Origin: Rhodothermia bacterium
Lineage (GTDB): Bacteria; Bacteroidota; Rhodothermia; Balneolales; Balneolaceae
Assembly: GCA_030427885.1 (NCBI GenBank)
Contig: JAUICM010000009.1
Span: forward strand, 1 to 64,000
Reading direction: 5' to 3'
Length of the DNA: 64,000 nt
In this document: in pieces, positions 29,371-37,580 of the stretch
Position numbering within the stretch: the first letter of the stretch is position 1
How the letters are laid out: the number at the start of each line of letters is the position of its first letter
Position numbers and translations under genes: made by a program
The notes under the pieces: generated by a model
Database searches by the model: none
Seen by the model: only the letters and a program-made list of their open reading frames with translations
Told to the model about the DNA's origin: nothing

Positions 29371-29394
29371 GATTAGTGCGCAATTGAATGATGA

Positions 29395-29427
29395 AGCCCT
29401 GTGCTGTAAAAAGCGCAGGGCTTTTTT
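29395..29427 (+). terminator. Intrinsic terminator after the 59-aa gene
   Basis: AGCCCTGTGCT (29395-29405) pairs with AGCGCAGGGCT (29412-29422) with one G-T pair, followed by a T tract. It shows that the short gene upstream is a real transcription unit. Confidence 0.9.
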
Positions 29428-29429
29428 AT

Positions 29430-29731
29430 ATGTACAAATTTGTTTGTTATTCACTACGTTCAATAAATAACAACAGAATATGTTTGGCAGCAATAGCTTG
29501 GTTATTGCTCAATTGTGACGCGACAACTGAACCCGTACCAAAGGATTGCAAAGAATCACATGCAATTGATTTTAAAACAAAAGATATAAATGAGATTACA
29601 GTTATATCTTCAAAAGCAGAAAGCATTAAAAAAGGTCAGCGTATTTGAACACTGAAATAAAAGATGGTGGAAATTTAGCATTCAATTCATATATCAGTTA
29701 TCAGATTTATATGTCAAAAGAGAATGAATAG
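29430..29731 (+). pseudogene. Frameshifted, truncated copy of the adjacent lipoprotein gene
   Basis: The ATG at 29430 opens a lipoprotein-like start (hydrophobic stretch then LLLNCDATTEPVPKD) and a segment EITVISSKAESIKKG that matches ITVVSSKVEHIKKR of the next gene. The frame ends at a TGA near 29646, but similarity continues in another frame (LNTEIKDGG... ISYQIYMSKENE) up to a stop at 29729-29731 that overlaps the ATG of the intact copy. So one indel near 29640 plus 3' truncation have broken it. The intact paralogue has LSYQIYISKEE at the same place. An initiator upstream at 29388 would lie in the terminator and is rejected. Confidence 0.7.
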
Positions 29732-30626
29732 ACTAAAAAAAATATTAATAGTTATCTTTATTTGGTTTTTTGTTGCGTGTGAATCAGTGAATGAACCCAT
29801 GCCAGAACCTGTTAATGCAATAACAGTAGTATCTTCGAAGGTAGAACATATAAAAAAGAGGTCTGTTCATTTAACGACTGAAGTACAGTTGGACACCACG
29901 CGTTCAATCGGAGGCTCACTGAGTTATCAGATTTATATTTCAAAAGAAGAAAGTCCTAATAGTTCGAATACAGTGGATTTCTTCGACGCCACTGACATGA
30001 AAGGGGGAGTTATTCTGGATCGAAGCACAGGTAAGGGTATAATTGGAAATCCTATAGAAAATCTTGAACCCGGCACAGAGTATTTTTATAGAATAACTAT
30101 AAGAATTAGTCAGTATTCAATTGATACAGATGTGATCAGTTTTACTACAGAAGAAGAATCACTAGTTGAAGGTGGAATAGTTTTTTATTCCAAGGGTGAA
30201 TATTCAGATGGATGGCAGCATTTGGTGATGGCTCCCAAAGGGTGGTCAGATGAAAATAATGGGGATGACCCCTTATATAAATGGGGTTGTGAAGAGGTAA
30301 ACGTTGATAGTACATCTTCGAAAGTTGGAGAGGGGTTAGCCAATACCATACGAATTATCGAGGCAGATTGTGCATATGATGAGGAAGATCCCTATGCAGC
30401 AAAATATATTTATGATCTTGAATTTAATGGGTATGACGATTGGTTTATGCCTTCAGGTGGTGAGCTATATCTAATGATAAAATACGATCGGTATTCTTTC
30501 TCGGGCACTACTTTATCTTCCACACAATATGATTCATTAAGGGTTGATGCTTTTGATGAATGGGGTTATGGAGATCATGCAGATAAAGGAAGCCCTGCAA
30601 GAATACGACCAATAAGAAGGTTTTAA
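29724..30626 (+). CDS. Lipoprotein with Fn3-like and DUF1566/Lcl-like C-terminal domain
   Basis: 300 aa. Lipobox FFVAC near residue 19. Residues ~30-145 look Ig/Fn3-like (GNPIENLEPGTEYFYRITI). The C-terminal part has the Lcl/DUF1566 pattern: GGIVFY at the domain start, FNGYDDWFMPSGGELYLM, then SSTQYDS and the final ARIRPIRRF. Such domains occur in surface adhesins and lipoproteins; function here unknown. Directly preceded by a decayed duplicate. AT-richer than flanking genes, possibly a younger or faster-evolving locus. Confidence 0.78.
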   Translation: MNRLKKILIVIFIWFFVACESVNEPMPEPVNAITVVSSKVEHIKKRSVHLTTEVQLDTTRSIGGSLSYQIYISKEESPNSSNTVDFFDATDMKGGVILDRSTGKGIIGNPIENLEPGTEYFYRITIRISQYSIDTDVISFTTEEESLVEGGIVFYSKGEYSDGWQHLVMAPKGWSDENNGDDPLYKWGCEEVNVDSTSSKVGEGLANTIRIIEADCAYDEEDPYAAKYIYDLEFNGYDDWFMPSGGELYLMIKYDRYSFSGTTLSSTQYDSLRVDAFDEWGYGDHADKGSPARIRPIRRF

Positions 30627-30652
30627 AAAGTGGTACTCCGTATCTTTGACTT

Positions 30653-31636
30653 ATGAATATTCTAGGAATTGAATCATCCTGTGATGATACCTCAGCAGCT
30701 GTACTGACATCGGAAGGAGTGAAGTCTAATGTAATAGCTTCACAATCCATCCACCTGAAATTTGGAGGAGTAGTACCTGAACTTGCATCAAGGGCACATC
30801 AGAAGACCATCTCACAAACGGTAGAGCAGGCTCTGGAAGAAGCTTCTACTTCTTTGGACGAGATAGATGCTATTGCCGTAACACAAGGCCCTGGCTTGAT
30901 GGGATCTCTTCTGGTAGGATTATGCTTTGCGAAAGGACTGGCTCTTTCAAAAGGAATTCCTTTGGTAGGAGTAAATCACATGGATGCCCATATTTATGCA
31001 AACTTTATAGATTATACTCCGGAGTTTCCATTCCTATGTCTTACGGTATCTGGTGGGCATACTCAACTGGTTTATGTGAAAGCACCATTTGAACACGAGA
31101 TCCTGGGCAAGACCCGTGATGATGCAGCAGGGGAAGCATTTGATAAGATCGGTAAGATCCTTGGCTTACCGTATCCAGCCGGACCAGTTATGGATAAGCT
31201 AGCCAAAGAAGGGGATCCGAAGTTCCATAAGTTTCCTCAGGCTCTAGCTAATGAAGGTCTCGACTTCAGTTTCTCAGGATTGAAGACCAGTGCTTTGTAC
31301 TACATTCAGGATAAAGACGAAGAGTGGGTTCAGGATCACATGAATGATATTTGTGCGAGTGTCTCTGAAGCCATTTCAGGAGTATTGATCAAGAAACTAA
31401 AGCGAGCAGTGAAGCAAACTGGTGTTAAAACCATAGCACTGGCAGGAGGGGTTTCAGCAAACTCCATGCTAAGAAGTAAAACTCAAAGTCTTGCAGAGGA
31501 AATGGGGTTGAATCTCTATTCTCCTCAAATGAGCTATTGTACCGACAATGCAGCTATGATCGCTATAACTGGCAGAATGAAAGCTGAGCTCGGAGAATTC
31601 GATGAGCTGGATATCAAACCATTCGCTTCTATTTGA
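30653..31636 (+). CDS. tsaD: tRNA N6-adenosine threonylcarbamoyltransferase
   Basis: Transfers threonylcarbamoyl to A37 of ANN-decoding tRNAs with TsaB and TsaE (not in the window). 327 aa. Starts MNILGIESSCDDTS. Metal ligands His109 and His113 in NHMDAH, the substrate loop SGGHTQLVYV, and DNAAMIA with the last metal Asp are all present. It stands alone, 26 nt after the lipoprotein gene. Confidence 0.97.
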   Translation: MNILGIESSCDDTSAAVLTSEGVKSNVIASQSIHLKFGGVVPELASRAHQKTISQTVEQALEEASTSLDEIDAIAVTQGPGLMGSLLVGLCFAKGLALSKGIPLVGVNHMDAHIYANFIDYTPEFPFLCLTVSGGHTQLVYVKAPFEHEILGKTRDDAAGEAFDKIGKILGLPYPAGPVMDKLAKEGDPKFHKFPQALANEGLDFSFSGLKTSALYYIQDKDEEWVQDHMNDICASVSEAISGVLIKKLKRAVKQTGVKTIALAGGVSANSMLRSKTQSLAEEMGLNLYSPQMSYCTDNAAMIAITGRMKAELGEFDELDIKPFASI

Positions 31637-31647
31637 ATTCAAGATTT

Positions 31648-31694
31648 AAGATTTAAAATGAAAAATGAGAAGACTATTTTTCATTTTAAATCTT
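31648..31694. repeat. Perfect 19-bp AT-rich inverted repeat between tsaD and the SBF gene
   Basis: The arm AAGATTTAAAATGAAAAAT at 31648-31666 has its exact reverse complement at 31676-31694, with a 9-nt loop. It could act as a terminator-like or mRNA 3'-end structure for tsaD. One of six such hairpins in tight spacers of the window. Confidence 0.8.
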
Positions 31695-31753
31695 TCATTT
31701 TTAATTGTGGAGTCGCTGAAGTTAAATAGAGGGCAATTTATTACATTTGCAGT

Positions 31754-32680
31754 ATGGCGGAATCTTTAGATGCTTTACAGTTGAATCTGGGTGGTGGGGG
31801 GCTCATGGTTATGAATGTCTCCCTCTGCTTCATCATGTTTGGGGTGGCTCTGGAGCTAACGGTTCAGGATTTTAAAGATCTTGCCAGAAATCCGAGATCA
31901 ACCATTGCAGGAGTATTTTCTCAGTTTATCTACCTGCCGGCTATCACTTTCGTATTAGTATATTTGCTTCGGCCAGCACCGAGCTTAGCATTAGGGATGA
32001 TGATGGTTGCAGCCTGTCCGGGTGGAAATATTTCCAATTTCTTTTCGCAGTTAGCCCGTGGAAATACCGCATTATCAGTTAGTATGACTGCTATTGCAAC
32101 ACTGCTCGCGGTAATTGCAACACCACTAAACTTTACTTTCTGGGCAAGTATGTATGGCCCAACGAATGCGATCCTAAAAGAAGTAAGTCTTGATATCTGG
32201 GAGGTATTCAAGATCGTGGTACTGATACTGGGTTTGCCTTTGGCCGCAGGAATGACACTAAGGCACTATAGATCAGAATTAGCACTGAAATTAACAAAAT
32301 GGATAAAAGGATTTGGAGTGATCTTTTTCGCAGCCTTTGTGATGGTTGCATTTGGAATGAACCTGGATAATTTTTTAAACTATGTTCATTTCGTGATCGG
32401 CTTTGTGTTCATTCATAATGCGTTTGCTCTAACGGGAGGCTATGTAATAGGTGCTATTTCAAAACTTCCGTATGGAGACCGGAAATCGATATCGATTGAA
32501 ACCGGGATCCAGAATTCAGGATTAGGGCTGTTACTGATATTCAATTTTTTTGATGGTATCGGGGGAATGGCGTTAATAGCAGCCTGGTGGGGTATATGGC
32601 ACATCCTTGCGGGATTTGTGTTAGGGTGGTACTGGTCGATCGGCAAAACAAGTTTGCAAAAAGTATTTAGTAATGCGTAA
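31754..32680 (+). CDS. Bile acid:sodium symporter family (SBF/BASS) transporter
   Basis: 308 aa with about nine to ten hydrophobic helices. Family hallmarks are MMVAACPGGNISNFFSQLARGNTALS (shown as ACPGGNISNFF, cross-over motif 1) and ETGIQNSGLGL, the second cross-over motif with the sodium-site Glu. BASS members carry organic acids in symport with sodium; the substrate here is unknown. The stop overlaps the next gene by 8 nt. Confidence 0.92.
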   Translation: MAESLDALQLNLGGGGLMVMNVSLCFIMFGVALELTVQDFKDLARNPRSTIAGVFSQFIYLPAITFVLVYLLRPAPSLALGMMMVAACPGGNISNFFSQLARGNTALSVSMTAIATLLAVIATPLNFTFWASMYGPTNAILKEVSLDIWEVFKIVVLILGLPLAAGMTLRHYRSELALKLTKWIKGFGVIFFAAFVMVAFGMNLDNFLNYVHFVIGFVFIHNAFALTGGYVIGAISKLPYGDRKSISIETGIQNSGLGLLLIFNFFDGIGGMALIAAWWGIWHILAGFVLGWYWSIGKTSLQKVFSNA

Positions 32681-33944
32681 AAATTGGCTTTGGTACCAGA
32701 CCTTTAGATTTTTGATCGTTAAAACCGGTCTGCGAATTTTTTATAAAAAGATCATCATCACGAATAGTGATAAGCTTCCGAAGAAAAGTCCCATTCTATT
32801 TGTTCCGAATCACCAGAATTCATTTATGGATGCACTGCTGGTGGCAACTCATACAAAACCCTTTATCTATTTCCTGACCAGGGCCAAGGCTTTTGAATCA
32901 AAATTTCAGGCGTTTTTATTGAAAAGCTGGAATATGCTGCCTGTCTATCGTGTCAGGGATGGTTTCAGTTCTGTTCAAAAAAATAATGAGATCTTTGACC
33001 GGTGTGTTCAGTATCTGGATCGAAATGACGCTATTCTGATCTTCCCTGAAGCAAGCCATGACCACAAGCGAAGAGTTCGTCCACTTAGTAAAGGATTTAC
33101 ACGTATTGCATTCGATGCCGAATTACGTAAAGACTGGAATATGGATCTGTATGTGGTTCCGGTGGGAATGAATTATTCAGAGCACCTTAATTCGAGAAAT
33201 AAAGTTCATGTGGCGTTCGGAGAACCCATCAAAATGACAAAATTTCGGGAGTTGTACGAGCAGGATGAACGAGAAGCAGTTACGGCACTGAAAGAAGAAG
33301 TATCTGAACAGCTGACCACGCTCACGATGCATGTCCAGAATCTGGATCATTACCCGCTTTATCATGTAGTATTAGACGACCTTGAGTATAAACAGGAAGA
33401 TCTGATCGATCCGAAAAAGGCAAATGCTAATGTTGCCAGGATCACACAAAAAATGACTACTGAGACCTTAGAAACAGGTAAGCAAGTTTATGATATCTCG
33501 AAAGAATTCGGGATAAAAGTAAAGACGGTACTGGGAAGGAAGAGATCAGTATTATTCTACTTATTGCTCCCTTTTGCATTTTTTAGCTGGGTTAATAACC
33601 TGATCCCGTACCAACCCATTCGAAAGCTAATTGCTGATGTGATCAAAGACCATGTATTCGATGTCTCCATTAAATTCCTGATCGCGCTTTTCTTCTTTCC
33701 TGGGTTCTGGATGCTCATATCATTCATTTTGTGGTTGGCCGGGGTTCCCTCGGAATGGATCTGGGGATATCTGGGAGTTAGTATTCTTACCGTTCCTTTG
33801 TTCAAGCAATTCAATTTGATGATCAGGGAATCAAAAGAGAAGAAACAATTACAAGCTTTTAAAGCATCTAACCCGGAAGAGTACGATACTTTCGTGTCTG
33901 GTATTAAAAAACTGAACGAATTCAGGGCAGAAGCACTTCAATAA
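32673..33944 (+). CDS. PlsC-like 1-acyl-glycerol-phosphate acyltransferase
   Basis: 423 aa. The acyltransferase domain lies at about 35-230 with the catalytic H-x4-D in VPNHQNSFMDALL and the substrate-binding FPEASHDHKR with SKGFTRIA. It is longer than PlsC (about 245 aa) because of a C-terminal extension with two to three hydrophobic segments at roughly 290-375. Probably an inner-membrane phospholipid or glycolipid acyltransferase. Its start lies inside the end of the transporter gene. Confidence 0.88.
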   Translation: MRKNWLWYQTFRFLIVKTGLRIFYKKIIITNSDKLPKKSPILFVPNHQNSFMDALLVATHTKPFIYFLTRAKAFESKFQAFLLKSWNMLPVYRVRDGFSSVQKNNEIFDRCVQYLDRNDAILIFPEASHDHKRRVRPLSKGFTRIAFDAELRKDWNMDLYVVPVGMNYSEHLNSRNKVHVAFGEPIKMTKFRELYEQDEREAVTALKEEVSEQLTTLTMHVQNLDHYPLYHVVLDDLEYKQEDLIDPKKANANVARITQKMTTETLETGKQVYDISKEFGIKVKTVLGRKRSVLFYLLLPFAFFSWVNNLIPYQPIRKLIADVIKDHVFDVSIKFLIALFFFPGFWMLISFILWLAGVPSEWIWGYLGVSILTVPLFKQFNLMIRESKEKKQLQAFKASNPEEYDTFVSGIKKLNEFRAEALQ

Positions 33945-33985
33945 GTGAAGTAATAAGTAACTAAAAATGTTTTAAAGGAAGAATA

Positions 33986-34513
33986 ATGAAAGTATTTAAA
34001 CTGGCCCTCTTGGCAGTTATTTTTTTAGGATGTAATCAAACCAAAGAAATTGAAGAAGTAACATTCAATGTAACTCATGAAAAAGCCGTTGCTGTAGTTG
34101 CTCCTACAGAAGGAAGTACAGTTACAGGAACAGTCCATTTTTCAAAAGTGGCTGATGGTGTATCAGTAAAGGGTGAATTCAGTGGATTATCGGAAGGTAA
34201 ACATGGATTTCATATTCACCAGTATGGCGACTGTACCGCATCAGATGGAACTTCAGCGGGAGGCCATTTCAACCCATTTGATAAGCAGCATAGTAATCCC
34301 GAATCAGATAACCGACATATGGGAGACATGGGTAATATAAGTGCTGACGCCTCAGGAAAAGCCATGGTCAGCTATGTTGATGGGACCATCAATATAGAGC
34401 AGATCATTGGCCGGGGAGTGGTAGTACATGGTGGAGAAGATGATCTAAGTTCTCAACCCTCTGGCGCTGCTGGTCCACGCATGGCCTGTGGAGTGATCGG
34501 TATTACCAAATAA
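33986..34513 (+). CDS. sodC: Cu-Zn superoxide dismutase lipoprotein
   Basis: 175 aa; lipobox VIFLGC near residue 17, so an exported lipid-anchored form. The metal sites are visible in GFHIHQYGDC, GGHFNPF, RHMGDMGNI and GRGVVVHGGEDDL, with the structural disulfide Cys in GDC and ACGVIG. It removes superoxide outside the cytoplasm. It stands 41 nt after the acyltransferase. Confidence 0.95.
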   Translation: MKVFKLALLAVIFLGCNQTKEIEEVTFNVTHEKAVAVVAPTEGSTVTGTVHFSKVADGVSVKGEFSGLSEGKHGFHIHQYGDCTASDGTSAGGHFNPFDKQHSNPESDNRHMGDMGNISADASGKAMVSYVDGTINIEQIIGRGVVVHGGEDDLSSQPSGAAGPRMACGVIGITK

Positions 34514-34544
34514 TTGATTTAGAAAGAATGTAGTATCTTCCGGG

Positions 34545-34934
34545 ATGGATATCACACTAACCACTCCCGGACTACTCTTTTCTGCGATCTCGTTATTGCT
34601 TCTTGCTTATACAAACAGGTTTCTGACACTGGCTAATCTGATCAGAACCCTGCATGACCGATATGATGAAACAGGGGATAAACGCGCAAAAGCACAGATC
34701 ACTACTCTCCGGAAAAGAGTAATGCTTATAAAGAATATGCAGCTGCTTGGAATAGGCTCATTATTTCTTTCTGTGTTTTGTATGGTGGCTCTGTTTGCAG
34801 GTTTCATTTCGGTAGGGAAGGCATTATTTGGTATTAGTCTTGCCATGCTGCTTATTTCACTCGGGCTGTCGATGATTGAGATCCGCATAAGTGTGGATGC
34901 ACTTAATATCCAGCTTCAGGACCTGGAGAAATAG
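34545..34934 (+). CDS. DUF2721 membrane protein
   Basis: 129 aa with three hydrophobic segments: 7-27, 68-90 and 92-112. The segment TPGLLFSAISLLLLAYTNRF followed by LANLIRTLHDRY and the pattern in RISVDAL match DUF2721, whose function is unknown. It follows sodC by 31 nt. Confidence 0.82.
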   Translation: MDITLTTPGLLFSAISLLLLAYTNRFLTLANLIRTLHDRYDETGDKRAKAQITTLRKRVMLIKNMQLLGIGSLFLSVFCMVALFAGFISVGKALFGISLAMLLISLGLSMIEIRISVDALNIQLQDLEK

Positions 34935-34992
34935 ACTATTAGTCATCCTCTGGAAGATTTTTTAGTTGGAAGTCTTAATATTTGTAAGTAAC

Positions 34993-35020
34993 ATTTAGAT
35001 AGTTATCTAAATATCTAAAT
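34993..35020. promoter_or_regulatory. Palindromic operator of the SdpR-like repressor
   Basis: ATTTAGATA-GT-TATCTAAAT is a perfect 20-bp palindrome at 34993-35012. The half-site TATCTAAAT occurs again at 35012-35020 and contains the start codon of the repressor gene. Three half-sites next to an ArsR-family gene point to autoregulation. Confidence 0.75.
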
Positions 35021-35282
35021 GAATAAACTTTTTAAAGCCTTAAATGATCCGACCCGAAGAGAGATCCTTGATCTTTTAAAGGAGAAAGATCTGACCGCTG
35101 GTGAGATCGCTGACTCGTTTGAAATATCAAAACCAAGTATTTCTCATCATCTCGACCAGCTTAAAAAGGCGGGTCTGGTTACAACAGAAAGAGAAGGTCA
35201 GTTCATTAGCTATTCCCTGAATATCACAGCGCTGGAAGAAGCTACTCAATGGTTATTTAATCTTTTGAAAACAGAGAAATGA
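35019..35282 (+). CDS. sdpR: ArsR/SdpR-family autorepressor
   Basis: 87-aa winged-helix protein. Starts MNKLFKALNDPTRREILDLL, then EIADSFEISKPSISHHLDQLKKAGLV as recognition helix region. No metal-binding Cys cluster, so it belongs with SdpR-type rather than metal-sensing ArsR regulators. SdpI follows 1 nt after its stop. The operator overlaps its ATG, and no SD sequence precedes it, so the message may be leaderless. Confidence 0.9.
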   Translation: MNKLFKALNDPTRREILDLLKEKDLTAGEIADSFEISKPSISHHLDQLKKAGLVTTEREGQFISYSLNITALEEATQWLFNLLKTEK

Positions 35283-35283
35283 T

Positions 35284-35946
35284 ATGAGCATTGCAGAAAC
35301 ACTCAAAAAAGAATGGTATGTACTTTTGATCTTATTGGTGCCATTTATAGCATCAGCCGTATTATGGAATCAGTTGCCTGATACCGTACCCACACATTTT
35401 AACATTCAGGGAGAGGCAGACGACTGGGGGCCAAAGTGGATGACAGCTATAATGCTTCCTGCGATTGGAATAGGTGTATATTTTCTGCTGCTCATCACTC
35501 CACTGATCGATCCAAAAAAGAAGATTGAGAATACGCAAAAGCCGATAGCTGCGATCCGGATATTCACAGCAGTATTTTTTGTAGCGATCTATGGTTTTGT
35601 AATGGCTATAACCATGGGCGTTGAATTCGATCTCTCAGCATATGTGCATGTGGGAGTGGGAATACTATTTATCATAATCGGGAACTACCTGAATTCAGTG
35701 AAGCCCAATTATTTTATCGGGATTCGAACCCCATGGACCCTGGAATTCCCCCTGGTTTGGAAAAAGACACATCGCTTTTCCAGTAAGGTCTGGATCCTCG
35801 GCGGACTGGTATTTATTCTTGTCCCGACGATTCCGGTTTTAAATAGCCCCGGGTTTTTGCTCCCTTTCATTTTAATAGTGCTTGCAGGATTGCCGGTGGT
35901 GTATTCATATCTGGTTTACAGGAAATATGAGAAGGAAGAAGAATGA
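35284..35946 (+). CDS. sdpI: SdpI-family immunity-like membrane protein
   Basis: 220 aa, about six hydrophobic helices. The N-terminal DUF1648 part has LWNQLPDTVPTHFNIQGEADD and the C-terminal SdpI domain has NYLNSVKPNYFIGIRTPWTL. In Bacillus, SdpI protects against the SdpC toxin and, with SdpR, senses it; no SdpC-like gene is visible here. Stop overlaps the next ATG (ATGA). Confidence 0.9.
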   Translation: MSIAETLKKEWYVLLILLVPFIASAVLWNQLPDTVPTHFNIQGEADDWGPKWMTAIMLPAIGIGVYFLLLITPLIDPKKKIENTQKPIAAIRIFTAVFFVAIYGFVMAITMGVEFDLSAYVHVGVGILFIIIGNYLNSVKPNYFIGIRTPWTLEFPLVWKKTHRFSSKVWILGGLVFILVPTIPVLNSPGFLLPFILIVLAGLPVVYSYLVYRKYEKEEE

Positions 35947-36998
35947 AATATCGCATTACAATATTAGCATTTCTGATCGTTTCAACAGCGAATATTTCTG
36001 CTCAGGATTTAGATGTTATTATTCCCAATAATGGAACAGAAATTGGAGGAACTTTATCGAAACAGGATAGCAACAGAGAGCTCCCTCTCGTTATACTGAT
36101 CACGGGAAGCGGAGCTCAGGACAGAGATGAGACTATCTTTGGCTTCAGGCCTTTTAAGGTGATCGCGGATAGTTTGAAGCAGGCCGGTATTTCCAGTTTC
36201 AGATATGATGACAGAGGAGTAAGGCGTTCAACCGGTACGTTTACAGAAGCTACACTGGACGATCTTGTATCAGATGTAGATGCGATCACTTCTTTTATGT
36301 CATCTGAATATGGATATGAGAAATTCATCCTGCTGGGACACAGTCAGGGAGGAATAGTTGCACTTAAAGCCCTGGAATCAAACTCAAAAATAAGTGGGCT
36401 GATTTTAATGGCCTCACCCACTATTGTAATGAAAGAAGTAATCAATGACCAAGTGTCATCATTACAGGCATTAGCTGGAAAGACAGAGGAAGAAATAGGC
36501 AGAACGTTGGAATTTCAGGAACAAGTTTATGCGGCCGTCCGCGATGACACAGGATGGGTTGAAGTAAGATCAGCTTATGGAGATTTAGTAAAAGTGGAGC
36601 TTGCAAAATTGCCGGAAGTTCAGCGAGCTTATATCGTAGATGTTGATGCATTTATTGAGGCTCAATATAAACAGCAGGTACTCCCAATGAATAATCCACA
36701 AATACGATCATTGTTATTCTTTGAACCTTTGGGGAAATTTGATGAGGTGAAGATTCCGGTATTAGGAATTTTTGGCGGAAAAGACACTCAGGTTTCACCG
36801 GAGCAGAATAAAGCTCCATTAGATCAGGCCTGTTACAATTTCGGGGTAACATGCAGGATCAGAGTTTTTCCGGAGGCCAATCACTTATTTCAGAAAGCCA
36901 GAACAGGATTAGTAAACGAGTACAGTACTCTCCCGAAAGAATTTGTTTCAGGTTTTACAAGTGAGATGATCAGCTGGATAAAAGATCAAACATTTTAA
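35943..36998 (+). CDS. Secreted alpha/beta hydrolase
   Basis: 351 aa; signal peptide to about residue 20 (NISAQ). Alpha/beta-hydrolase fold with ILITGSGAQDRDE (oxyanion part), SFRYDDRGVRRSTG, the nucleophile elbow GHSQGG, FGGKDTQVSPEQN with the Asp region, and EANHLFQ with the His. Likely an exported esterase or peptidase of the S9-related type. It is third in the sdpR-sdpI operon, overlapping sdpI by 4 nt, so it may be controlled by the same repressor. Confidence 0.85.
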   Translation: MKYRITILAFLIVSTANISAQDLDVIIPNNGTEIGGTLSKQDSNRELPLVILITGSGAQDRDETIFGFRPFKVIADSLKQAGISSFRYDDRGVRRSTGTFTEATLDDLVSDVDAITSFMSSEYGYEKFILLGHSQGGIVALKALESNSKISGLILMASPTIVMKEVINDQVSSLQALAGKTEEEIGRTLEFQEQVYAAVRDDTGWVEVRSAYGDLVKVELAKLPEVQRAYIVDVDAFIEAQYKQQVLPMNNPQIRSLLFFEPLGKFDEVKIPVLGIFGGKDTQVSPEQNKAPLDQACYNFGVTCRIRVFPEANHLFQKARTGLVNEYSTLPKEFVSGFTSEMISWIKDQTF

Positions 36999-37009
36999 AA
37001 AGAATCAGA

Positions 37010-37567
37010 TCAGATCTTAGTCAATCCGGCATGCACTGTTACCTCTGCTTCTTCTGCGATCTTCATCATCACTACCGATGGGCGGTCAATATTGTGATCT
37101 TCGAGACCGATAATGAATTTTGCATCAATAGTTGGATTCCCGGATTTAACATAGATCACAGCATCAATGGTGTATTGCTTCTCTACGTTGTGAACCTTAA
37201 ATGTACCAGAAGCTTTCACAGGATAATCGCCATCTGCTTCCAGATTAAAATCTCCTTCAATTGTTCCTCTGAATTCTGAATTGGGGTATTTCTCAGTTTC
37301 CAGATAATTCTCATTATAGTGCTCCTGCATTAATTCCCGCTTAAATTTGAAGGAATTCATAGCTATTCTGAAGGCAAAGGTCTTTTTCTCAATATCCAAT
37401 ACGCCCACCAGCTTATCAGATTTTGCATCAATATCCTCAAGCGGAGTTCCTGCAAAAAAGCTGACACTGGGATCAACGATCTTATATCGGTTTTGAGCTA
37501 TTGAAACCCGGGTTAACAGAACAATAAAGATGGGAATAAATAATAAAGCTCGAAATGACTTAAACAT
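37010..37567 (-). CDS. YceI family periplasmic protein
   Basis: 185 aa; signal peptide to about residue 25 (RVSIAQ). YceI fold markers: FFAGTPLEDIDAKSDKLVG, MQEHYNENYLETEKYPNSEF and FKVHNVEKQYTID. YceI proteins bind isoprenoid lipids in a beta-barrel. Last gene of a minus-strand operon with cytochromes and a DUF5777-like barrel, 13 nt downstream of the barrel gene. In such neighbourhoods a redox or quinone-related role has been suggested, which is inference. Confidence 0.93.
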   Translation of the reverse strand: MFKSFRALLFIPIFIVLLTRVSIAQNRYKIVDPSVSFFAGTPLEDIDAKSDKLVGVLDIEKKTFAFRIAMNSFKFKRELMQEHYNENYLETEKYPNSEFRGTIEGDFNLEADGDYPVKASGTFKVHNVEKQYTIDAVIYVKSGNPTIDAKFIIGLEDHNIDRPSVVMMKIAEEAEVTVHAGLTKI

Positions 37568-37580
37568 AGCTGGTACCTTT

